A stretch of DNA of 30,373 nucleotides from Massilia sp. UBA2604 (GTDB taxonomy: Bacteria > Pseudomonadota > Gammaproteobacteria > Burkholderiales > Burkholderiaceae_D), in the NCBI GenBank assembly GCA_002339265.1, contig DDKG01000317.1:1-30373 (forward strand), given 5' to 3'. Position 1 is the first letter of the stretch; each line of letters starts with the position of its first letter. The position numbers were made by a program, and so were the translations under genes. Positions 21,817-30,373 of the stretch are shown one piece after another. The notes under the pieces are model-generated. The model did no database searches, had not been told where the DNA came from, and was given only the letters and a program-made list of their open reading frames with translations.

Positions 21817-22563
21817 TCAGGTTGTGAGTTGCAGCAGGCGGCGCGGGATGCGCTGCCCTGGCGCCAGCGCATACGACTGCGCCAGCGTATGGTGGGTATA
21901 GGACTGGGCCGCGTCGAGGGCCACCTCCATGCGCTCGCCCAGCGCCAGCCGCGCCGCCAGCGCCGCGGCCAGGGTGCAGCCGCTGCCGTGGTAGCCGTGC
22001 GGCAGGCGCGGCCAGTGCCAGGCGCGCGCCTCGACGCCGTCGACCAGCCAGCGGTTGACGACCGTGTCGCCCGCGGCGTGGCCGCCGGTCGCCAGCACCT
22101 GGTGGCCGGCATGCACGCCCAATGCCTCGCGCTCGGGCAGGTTGGGCAGCACGATCGTCGCCAGCGCCAGCAGTTCGCCCAGCGCGTTCACAGCGTCGCC
22201 GTGCCCCAGCGTGTCGCCATGGCCGCTGGCCAGCACCGGGTCGAGCACCACCGGCAAGGTGGGCCGGCGCGCGCGCAAAGTTCGGATGACGTCCGCGATC
22301 GCCGCCGCGTTGGCGGCGTTGCCGGGGATGCCGAGCTTGACCGCCCCGATCTCGAAGGCGTCCAGCAGCGGCGCCGCCTGGCGCGCGATCCAGGCGGCAT
22401 CGACCGGGCTCGCCGCATGGACCCGGTTGTTGTCCTGCGCCGTCAGGGCGGTGGCCACCGGCAGCGGATGCGCGCCCTGGGCCGCAATCGCCAGGATGTC
22501 GGCGGCCAGGCCGGCGCCGCCGCCGGGATCGAGCCCGGCGAAGACCAGCACGCAGGGTGTCAT
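21817..22563 (-). CDS. thiD: Hydroxymethylpyrimidine kinase / phosphomethylpyrimidine kinase
   Basis: 248-residue ribokinase-fold enzyme that phosphorylates HMP and HMP phosphate to HMP diphosphate. Landmarks: [16 protein letters not shown] at the N terminus, [24 protein letters not shown] and the anion-hole segment [16 protein letters not shown] near the C terminus. The start ATG at 22563 overlaps the thiG stop by ATGA (22560-22563), a translational-coupling arrangement; the open frame extends upstream only as a shadow of thiG. It has KLGIPGN where many ThiD proteins have KIGMLG, a modest departure. Lacks the ThiE fusion seen in some bacteria; ThiE is a separate gene next to it. Confidence 0.95.
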   Translation of the reverse strand: MTPCVLVFAGLDPGGGAGLAADILAIAAQGAHPLPVATALTAQDNNRVHAASPVDAAWIARQAAPLLDAFEIGAVKLGIPGNAANAAAIADVIRTLRARRPTLPVVLDPVLASGHGDTLGHGDAVNALGELLALATIVLPNLPEREALGVHAGHQVLATGGHAAGDTVVNRWLVDGVEARAWHWPRLPHGYHGSGCTLAAALAARLALGERMEVALDAAQSYTHHTLAQSYALAPGQRIPRRLLQLTT

Positions 22564-23363
22564 CCGGTGATTCTGCCTTCGACGGGCGACGAGGGCGAGG
22601 CCGCGAAGCGCTTCGGCATGCGGCCGGCCAGATACGCGTCGCGCCCCGCCAGCACCGCGTGCTTCATCGCGCGCGCCATGCGCACCGGGTCGCCCGCAGC
22701 GGCGATCGCGGTATTCATCAGCACACCGTCGCAGCCCAGCTCCATTGCGATGGCCGCGTCCGACGCCGTGCCGACGCCGGCGTCGACCAGCACCGGCACC
22801 GTGGCCTGCTCGATGATCAGGGACAGGTTCCACGGATTGAGGATGCCCATGCCCGAGCCGATCAGGGACGCCAGCGGCATCACCGCCACGCAGCCGATCT
22901 CCTGCAGGATGCGGGCCTGGATCGGGTCGTCGCTGCAGTAGACCATGACGTCGAAGCCGTCCTTGACCAGCGCCTCGGCCGCGACCAGGGTCTCGGGCAT
23001 GTGCGGGAACAGCGTCTTCTGGTCGCCCAGCACCTCGAGCTTGACCAGCTTGTGGCCGCCCAGCAGCTCGCGCGCCATCTGCAAGGTGTAGATCGCATCC
23101 TTGGCGGTGTAGCAGCCGGCCGTATTCGGCAGGATGGTGAACTCGCTTGGTGGCAGCACGTCCAGCAGGCTCGGTGCGTTCGGGTCCTGGCCGATGTTCA
23201 CGCGGCGGATCGCCACCGTGATGATCTCGGCGCCGGCGGCCAGCGTCGCCTCGCGGGTCTGCTCCAGGTCGCGGTACTTGCCGCTGCCGACCAGCAGGCG
23301 GGATTGGTAGGTGCGGCCGGCGATGGTCAGCACGTCCTGTTTGATGTCGTTCAATGCATTCAT
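22560..23363 (-). CDS. thiG: Thiazole synthase
   Basis: 267-residue TIM-barrel enzyme that builds the thiazole phosphate ring from DXP, dehydroglycine and sulfur carried by ThiS thiocarboxylate. Conserved parts: [23 protein letters not shown], the catalytic lysine segment [12 protein letters not shown], and [30 protein letters not shown] near the phosphate site. ATG at 23363 has AAGGAG upstream. It sits 13 bp after thiS, consistent with their physical complex, and overlaps thiD by 4 bp. No thiO or thiH for making dehydroglycine lies in this operon. Confidence 0.97.
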   Translation of the reverse strand: MNALNDIKQDVLTIAGRTYQSRLLVGSGKYRDLEQTREATLAAGAEIITVAIRRVNIGQDPNAPSLLDVLPPSEFTILPNTAGCYTAKDAIYTLQMARELLGGHKLVKLEVLGDQKTLFPHMPETLVAAEALVKDGFDVMVYCSDDPIQARILQEIGCVAVMPLASLIGSGMGILNPWNLSLIIEQATVPVLVDAGVGTASDAAIAMELGCDGVLMNTAIAAAGDPVRMARAMKHAVLAGRDAYLAGRMPKRFAASPSSPVEGRITG

Positions 23364-23376
23364 GTCTTGTCTCCTT

Positions 23377-23580
23377 TCAGCCGCCACCGATGGCGCGCAC
23401 GATATCGACCCGGTCCTGCTCCTGCAGGCGCCGGTGCAGCCATTGCTGGCGCGGCACCACCTCGCGGTTGACCGCCAGCGCCATCCCCTGCCCCGTCAAT
23501 CCCAGCTGTTCCAGCAGGCCGAACAAGGTTTGCCCTTGCGGCACGGTGCACGGCGCCCCGTTCACTTCGATCGGCGTCAT
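23377..23580 (-). CDS. thiS: Sulfur-carrier protein ThiS
   Basis: 67-residue ubiquitin-fold carrier that delivers sulfur as a C-terminal thiocarboxylate to thiazole synthase. The sequence ends in AIGGG; the terminal diglycine is the adenylation/thiocarboxylation site, so the tail is functional. Conserved elements: [22 protein letters not shown] and [14 protein letters not shown]. It lies immediately after thiC (the ATG touches the thiC stop codon) and before thiG, as expected for the pathway. ThiF, which activates ThiS, is not in the window. Confidence 0.96.
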   Translation of the reverse strand: MTPIEVNGAPCTVPQGQTLFGLLEQLGLTGQGMALAVNREVVPRQQWLHRRLQEQDRVDIVRAIGGG

Positions 23581-25679
<2,099 letters not shown>

Positions 25680-25706
25680 CCAGGTTTCCCCGGTCCAGCA
25701 CACTAA

Positions 25707-25731
25707 ATTATACGCGCTTGTAATTTATAAT
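25707..25731. promoter_or_regulatory. Divergent -10 elements for thiC and valS
   Basis: TATAAT on the minus strand at 25712-25707 (thiC; start near 25700, before the aptamer) and TATAAT on the plus strand at 25726-25731 (valS; start near 25738). The two lie 13 bp apart, so polymerases at both would interfere. No clear -35 for either. Confidence 0.5.
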
Positions 25732-25764
25732 GGTTGTTTTCGAAAATAACACTCCGACCACATC

Positions 25765-28563
25765 ATGGAATTAGCCAAGTCTTTCGAGCCAGCCGATATT
25801 GAACAGTTCTGGCGCGCCGAGTGGGAAAAGCGCGGTTACTTCACCGCCACCATGGACGAGGGCAAGCCGTCGTTCAGCATCCAGCTGCCGCCGCCGAACG
25901 TGACCGGCACCCTGCACATGGGCCACGCGTTCAATCAGACCATCATGGATGGCCTCTCCCGCTACTACCGCATGCGCGGCTACAACACGGCCTGGGTGCC
26001 GGGCACCGACCACGCCGGCATCGCGACCCAGATCGTGGTCGAGCGCCAGCTCGACGCCCAGAAGATCTCGCGCCATGACCTCGGCCGCGAAGCGTTCCTG
26101 GAAAAAGTCTGGGAGTGGAAGGAAAAGTCGGGCAATACCATCACCGGCCAGATGCGCCGCCTGGGCGCCTCGGCCGACTGGCAGCGCGAATACTTCACGA
26201 TGGACGACACCCGCTCCAAGTCGGTGGTCGAAGTCTTCGTGCGCCTGTACGAGCAGGGCCTGATTTACCGCGGCAAGCGCCTGGTCAACTGGGATCCGGT
26301 GCTGGGCACGGCGGTGTCGGACCTCGAAGTCGATTCGCAGGAAGAAGACGGCTCGATGTGGTACATCCAGTACCCACTGGCGGATGGCAGCGGCCACCTG
26401 ACCGTCGCCACCACCCGTCCCGAGACGATGCTGGGCGACGTCGCGGTCGCGGTCGACCCGACCGACGAACGCTACACGAGCCTAGTGGGCAAACTGATCA
26501 AGCTGCCTTTGAGCGGCCGCGAGATCCCGATCATCGCCGACAGCTACGTCGACAAGGAATTCGGCACCGGCTGCGTGAAGATCACCCCGGCCCACGACTT
26601 CAATGACTACGCCGTCGGCCAGCGCGCCGGCCTCGAGCCGATCAACATCTTCACGCTGGACGCGAAGATCAACGAAAACGCCCCAAGCCAGTACCAGGGC
26701 CTGGACCGCTTCGCCGCGCGCAAGCAGATCGTCGCCGACCTGGAAGCGCTGGGCCTGATGGAACAGATCAAGCCGCACAAGCTGATGGTCCCGCGCGGCG
26801 ACCGCACCAACGTCGTCATCGAGCCGATGCTGACCGACCAGTGGTTCGTCGCCATGACCAAGCCGGCCCCGGAAGGCACTTTCAATCCGGGCAAGTCGAT
26901 CACCGACGTAGCGCTGGAAAAAGTCGCCAGCGGCGAGATCAAGTTCGTCCCCGAGAACTGGAGCACGACCTACAACCAGTGGCTCGGCAACATCCAGGAC
27001 TGGTGCATCTCGCGCCAGCTGTGGTGGGGTCACCGCATCCCGGCCTGGTTCGCCGAGGACGGCGCCATCATCGTCGCGCGCAATGAAGAAGAAGCGCAGG
27101 CCAAGGCAGCCGCGCAAGGCATCACTGGCGCCCTGCGCCGTGACGACGACGTGCTCGACACCTGGTTCTCGTCGGCGCTGGTGCCCTTCTCGACCATGGG
27201 CTGGCCGGAAGAAACCCCGGACATGAAGATGTTCCTGCCGTCGTCGGTCTTGGTGACGGGCTTCGACATCATCTTCTTCTGGGTGGCGCGCATGGTCATG
27301 ATGACCGCCCACTTCACCGGCAAGGTGCCGTTCGAGACCGTGTACGTGCACGGCCTGGTGCGTGACTCGCAGGGCCAGAAGATGTCGAAGTCGAAGGGCA
27401 ATACGCTCGACCCGATCGACCTGATCGACGGCATCGACGTCGAGACCCTTGTGGCCAAGCGCACCACCGGCCTGATGGACCCGCGCGCCGCCGAGAAGAT
27501 CGGCAAGGCGACGCGTAAAGAGTTCCCGGAAGGGATCCCGGCATTCGGCACCGACGCCGTGCGCTTCACGATGGCGAGCTACGCTTCGCTGGGCCGCAAC
27601 ATCAACTTCGACCTGGGCCGCGCCGAGGGATATCGCAACTTCTGCAACAAGCTGTGGAACGCGACCCGCTTCGTGATGATGAACACCGAAGGCAAGGACT
27701 GCGGCGCCCCGGCTGCCGAGGACCTGTCGCCGGCCGACCGCTGGATCATCTCGCTGATGAACCGCGTCGAACTGGATGTGGCCAAGGGCTTTGCCGACTA
27801 CCGCTTCGACAATATCGCCAGCAGCATCTATAAATTCGTGTGGGACGAGTACTGCGACTGGTACCTGGAAGTCGCGAAGGTACGCGTCCAGCAAGGCACC
27901 GAAGCCGAGCAGCGCGCCACCCGCCACACGCTGCTGCGCGTGCTGGAAGTGATCCTGCGCCTGGCGCATCCGATCATCCCGTTCGTGACCGAAGCGCTGT
28001 GGCAGAGCATCGCGCCGCTGGCCGGCAAATCCGGCGAGACCATCATGCTGCAACCGTATCCGCTGGCCGATACCTCGCTGGTCGACGAAGAAGCCGAAGC
28101 CTGGATGGAGCAGTTCAAGGCGCTGACCGACGCCACCCGCAACCTGCGCGGCGAGATGTCGCTGTCGCCATCGGTGCGCGTGCCGCTGATCGTCGAGCCG
28201 GGCAACGAAGAAGACCGCGCGAAGATGGCGGTGTTCGCACCGTACATCCAGCTGCTGGGCAAGCTCGCCGAAGTGCAGATCGTCGACGCGCTGCCGGAAT
28301 CGCCGGCCGCGGTGTCGATCGTCGGCACCACCAAGCTGATGCTGAAGGTCGAGATCGACGTCGCCGCCGAACGCGAGCGCCTGTCGAAGGAGATCGCGCG
28401 CGTCTCCGGCGAGATCGCCAAGGCCGAGGGCAAGCTGTCCAACGAGAGCTTCGTGGCGCGCGCGCCGGCCGCCGTGGTGGCGCAGGAGAAGGAGCGCGTG
28501 GCGAACTTCTCGGCCACCTTGGCCAAGATGCAGGAGCAGTTGGCGAAGCTGCCGGCGGCTTGA
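25765..28563 (+). CDS. valS: Valyl-tRNA synthetase
   Basis: 932-residue class I aminoacyl-tRNA synthetase that charges tRNA-Val, with editing of misactivated threonine. Catalytic motifs: [15 protein letters not shown] (HMGH, the HIGH signature) and [14 protein letters not shown] (KMSKS). The CP1 editing domain occupies about 200-350 ([15 protein letters not shown] is the editing site). The anticodon-binding domain and C-terminal coiled-coil arm ([31 protein letters not shown]) complete the protein. Starts at 25765; no strong Shine-Dalgarno is visible. It is divergent from thiC and ends in an intrinsic terminator 22 bp downstream. Confidence 0.98.
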   Translation: MELAKSFEPADIEQFWRAEWEKRGYFTATMDEGKPSFSIQLPPPNVTGTLHMGHAFNQTIMDGLSRYYRMRGYNTAWVPGTDHAGIATQIVVERQLDAQKISRHDLGREAFLEKVWEWKEKSGNTITGQMRRLGASADWQREYFTMDDTRSKSVVEVFVRLYEQGLIYRGKRLVNWDPVLGTAVSDLEVDSQEEDGSMWYIQYPLADGSGHLTVATTRPETMLGDVAVAVDPTDERYTSLVGKLIKLPLSGREIPIIADSYVDKEFGTGCVKITPAHDFNDYAVGQRAGLEPINIFTLDAKINENAPSQYQGLDRFAARKQIVADLEALGLMEQIKPHKLMVPRGDRTNVVIEPMLTDQWFVAMTKPAPEGTFNPGKSITDVALEKVASGEIKFVPENWSTTYNQWLGNIQDWCISRQLWWGHRIPAWFAEDGAIIVARNEEEAQAKAAAQGITGALRRDDDVLDTWFSSALVPFSTMGWPEETPDMKMFLPSSVLVTGFDIIFFWVARMVMMTAHFTGKVPFETVYVHGLVRDSQGQKMSKSKGNTLDPIDLIDGIDVETLVAKRTTGLMDPRAAEKIGKATRKEFPEGIPAFGTDAVRFTMASYASLGRNINFDLGRAEGYRNFCNKLWNATRFVMMNTEGKDCGAPAAEDLSPADRWIISLMNRVELDVAKGFADYRFDNIASSIYKFVWDEYCDWYLEVAKVRVQQGTEAEQRATRHTLLRVLEVILRLAHPIIPFVTEALWQSIAPLAGKSGETIMLQPYPLADTSLVDEEAEAWMEQFKALTDATRNLRGEMSLSPSVRVPLIVEPGNEEDRAKMAVFAPYIQLLGKLAEVQIVDALPESPAAVSIVGTTKLMLKVEIDVAAERERLSKEIARVSGEIAKAEGKLSNESFVARAPAAVVAQEKERVANFSATLAKMQEQLAKLPAA

Positions 28564-28584
28564 CCGGACTTGCACCCTGTTCAA

Positions 28585-28607
28585 ACGCGGCTTCGGCCGC
28601 GTTTTTT
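28585..28607 (+). terminator. Intrinsic terminator of valS
   Basis: ACGCGGC (28585-28591), UUCG tetraloop, GCCGCGT (28596-28602), followed by a T run to 28607. A textbook rho-independent terminator with a C(UUCG)G loop, 22 bp after the valS stop. Confidence 0.93.
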
Positions 28608-28629
28608 GTTGGGGGACGGCGTGGCGGCG

Positions 28630-30084
28630 TTATCGTAACGCGAAGCGCAAGCCGTAATTGTCCAGCGTCCCCGGCAGCTGCGCCGGGTCCAGTCGACCTT
28701 GCGGCAGCAGCCGCAAGGTCTTCCCGTCCGCGCCCGCATCGATCAAGGCCCCCAGCATCACGCTGGTCAGCATCAGCACCAGATTGCGCGCCGGGCACGT
28801 CACCGGTCCGCTGCTGAACGGAATCAAGGGCCAATCGCGATCCTGCGCATCCCTCACCTTATCGTCCTTCAACCACAACTCGGGCGCAAACCGGTTGGCG
28901 CAGGCCATGCGCCGGTCATCCCGATGGAAGAACGGCGTGAACACCAGCACTCCGGTCCCTGCCGGCATCGTGTCTCCGCTCCAGTCGGTATCGCGCGTCG
29001 TCTGGCGCAGGATCGCCGGCGTCGTCGGCCACAGGCGCAGCGATTCCAGCACGGTGGCGCGCAGGAACGGCAGATATTGCCGCGCCATGCCGGGATGGCT
29101 GCGCAGTTCTTCGCGCGCGCACTCCGCCTGCTCCGGATGTGCCGCCAGCAGCGCCAGCGCGCGGAAGGTGGCCATGCCGGCGGCGTCGAAGGCGAACAGC
29201 CATTGCGGCACCTGCTGGTTCGGCGCCGCATCGGGCGTCCTGGGAACGCGCGCCGCCACCGCCGCCAGGCTGCCTGGTTCGGCGCGCTCGAGGTAGGCCT
29301 GGATGCGCGCGAGGAAGCGTTGGCGCATAACGGTCTTCTTGGGACGCATGAATGCCCAGTTGGCCGCCTGGCGCAGCGCGATGATCATGTCGCTGATTTC
29401 CTGGTCGCCGGCTGCGGCGTCGCCGAAGACGATGCGCCGCACCAGGCGGGTCCAGCCGGCGTTGAAGCCATCCCAGTCGAGTGTTCCCTGGCGACGCGCG
29501 CGGTCCAGGATGCGCCCGGCCTCATCGTCGACGGCCGGCAGGAACTTGCCCACCATGTGATGGACGGCGCGTTCATGCTCGAGCACTTCCTCGTTGAAGC
29601 GGCGCCGCTCGGCGCGCTCGCGGCCGCACGAAATCAATGCTCCTTCGGGCTCGAAATGCGACAGCGCGGCGCGCTTTTCGCTGCTGGCGGCGCTGAACGG
29701 TTCCGGCGATTCGTCCAGCACCCGGCGCACGTGTTCCGGCGCCAGCAGGACGGCCTGCTTGCGGATCGGCAGCGGCAGCATCAGCGGCCCGTCTCCATAC
29801 TTGTCGCGCAGCTTCTGCATGCGGCGCACCGCACGCGCGTCCAGCCCAAGGCGCTCGGCCAGCGCCACCATCCTGGGGCGGCGCACGATCACGCCCTTGG
29901 CAAAGGTCGGGGCCAGCACCTCCACGGCCAGGGCCGCCGTGTCGATCGCGCCGGCGGTGGCCAGGCCACCATGTCTTGCCGCGCCTGCCCTGCGGGAAGA
30001 TTGGGACATCCATTTAGCTGCTGCGACACTCCCGGCCAAACCGAGCGCGCCGGCAAGCAGCAAGTTCCGATTGCGTTTGTTCAT
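28630..30084 (-). CDS. Cytochrome P450 with N-terminal membrane anchor
   Basis: 484-residue haem monooxygenase-like protein. A short hydrophobic N terminus (LLLAGALGLAGSVAAAKW, residues 8-25) after basic residues suggests an inner-membrane anchor, unlike most soluble bacterial P450s. I-helix AFDAAGMATFRAL (about 298-310), K-helix ESLR (E347, R350) and haem loop FSSGPVTC (Cys430 ligand). The loop deviates from F-x-x-G-x-R-x-C-x-G: Val stands for the usual Arg and Ala for the last Gly. ATG at 30084 with GGAGAG upstream. No ferredoxin or reductase gene is in the window, so the redox partner and substrate are unknown. Convergent with valS. Confidence 0.9.
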   Translation of the reverse strand: MNKRNRNLLLAGALGLAGSVAAAKWMSQSSRRAGAARHGGLATAGAIDTAALAVEVLAPTFAKGVIVRRPRMVALAERLGLDARAVRRMQKLRDKYGDGPLMLPLPIRKQAVLLAPEHVRRVLDESPEPFSAASSEKRAALSHFEPEGALISCGRERAERRRFNEEVLEHERAVHHMVGKFLPAVDDEAGRILDRARRQGTLDWDGFNAGWTRLVRRIVFGDAAAGDQEISDMIIALRQAANWAFMRPKKTVMRQRFLARIQAYLERAEPGSLAAVAARVPRTPDAAPNQQVPQWLFAFDAAGMATFRALALLAAHPEQAECAREELRSHPGMARQYLPFLRATVLESLRLWPTTPAILRQTTRDTDWSGDTMPAGTGVLVFTPFFHRDDRRMACANRFAPELWLKDDKVRDAQDRDWPLIPFSSGPVTCPARNLVLMLTSVMLGALIDAGADGKTLRLLPQGRLDPAQLPGTLDNYGLRFALR

Positions 30085-30138
30085 GTCAGCCACTCTCCAG
30101 ATTCGTCACGAACGGGCACGGCCCGGCATGTGCCTGAC

Positions 30139-30160
30139 AGTCCAGTTCGTCATGTGGACT
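30139..30160. repeat. Inverted repeat upstream of the P450 gene
   Basis: AGTCCA (30139-30144) and TGGACT (30155-30160), perfect 6-bp arms 10 bp apart, about 55 bp before the P450 ATG. May be an operator; there is no regulator next to it in the window. Confidence 0.35.
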
Positions 30161-30205
30161 TTACGACAAGAACGTCAATGGCGACGCACGACGCCTATTT
30201 CGCGC

Positions 30206-30373
30206 CTACTTCATGGCGCGCCACCATGCGCGCCCGGAATGCGGCTGGCGCAGGTCGACTGCCTCGCCCATCTCGGGCGTGGTCAGCCTGACGCCCTTGT
30301 CGTCGGCCAGCTGCGCGATGCGGTCGAACGGATCCTGCCAGCGGTGCATCCCCAGGTCGAAGGTGCCGTTATG
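30206..30373 (-). CDS. C-terminal end of a probable MBL-fold hydrolase (partial)
   Basis: Only the last 55 residues are inside the window, with the TAG stop at 30206. They read HNGTFDLGMHRWQDPFDRI and LTTPEMGEAVDL, which resembles the C terminus of RomA/NAPE-PLD-like metallo-beta-lactamase-fold proteins, where a HxGTF...H-x-W segment supplies the last metal-ligand histidine. This is from remembered family patterns on a short piece, so the call is tentative. It is on the same strand as the P450 and 121 bp upstream of it, so the two might be transcribed together. Confidence 0.6.
   Translation of the reverse strand, partial: HNGTFDLGMHRWQDPFDRIAQLADDKGVRLTTPEMGEAVDLRQPHSGRAWWRAMK

Noticed and set aside
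26482..28584. 700-codon minus-strand open frame opposite valS
   Set aside because: Antisense shadow of a universally conserved gene.

Overview
The window is a high-GC, gene-dense bacterial chromosome segment with no rRNA or tRNA gene, phage, integrase, transposase or CRISPR array that I could find. The order polA / DUF2782-like protein / APH-type homoserine kinase / BPSS1780-family membrane protein, the riboswitch-controlled thiC-thiS-thiG-thiD-thiE operon and the flavour of the protein sequences point to Betaproteobacteria, most likely Burkholderiales, family Oxalobacteraceae (Massilia/Telluria-like). The taxonomic assignment is inference from gene content and remembered family sequences; no database was searched.

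Layout. 1-6.1 kb: the 5' two thirds of polA (minus strand, running off the left edge), then a plus-strand run of a secreted DUF2782-like protein, thrB, a BPSS1780-family membrane protein and a TetR regulator, which meets tail to tail with a minus-strand MFS transporter. The MFS promoter carries two palindromes 22 bp apart, a likely TetR operator. 6.1-8.75 kb: a 140-bp composite repeat (two identical-stem hairpins around a 41-bp tandem duplication), then uvrD with a LexA-like box and a -10 element that predicts a leaderless mRNA. 8.75-10.7 kb: small genes (secreted unknown, GFA-family zinc protein, SRPBCC protein) and a dRS3-like 20-bp repeat. 10.7-13.9 kb: a MarR/HpaR-like regulator divergent from a bestrophin-like channel, followed by a succinyl-CoA:acetate CoA-transferase and a third copy of the hairpin repeat. 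13.9-18.7 kb: a secreted heptad-repeat protein, an NfsA-like nitroreductase divergent from a LysR gene that is broken by a one-base deletion, glutathione-dependent formaldehyde dehydrogenase, and an orphan ANTAR response regulator with a palindrome-rich leader. 18.8-21.2 kb: an unknown protein, a GNAT acetyltransferase, an NTF2/SnoaL-like protein and a two-TM-pore potassium-channel-like protein. 21.2-25.7 kb: the thiamine operon with a TPP riboswitch and a hairpin that sequesters the thiC ribosome binding site. 25.7-30.4 kb: valS with a strong intrinsic terminator, a membrane-anchored cytochrome P450 with a divergent haem loop, and the C-terminal end of what is probably an MBL-fold hydrolase.

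How the genes work together. Most of the window is housekeeping (replication/repair: polA, uvrD; translation: valS; threonine and thiamine synthesis) with interspersed regulator-target pairs (TetR/MFS, MarR/bestrophin, LysR/nitroreductase). I did not find a clear multi-gene novel defence or biosynthetic system. The most interesting signals are regulatory: the paired operator, the composite hairpin repeat, the LexA-box/leaderless uvrD promoter, the ANTAR leader and the thiC switch architecture.
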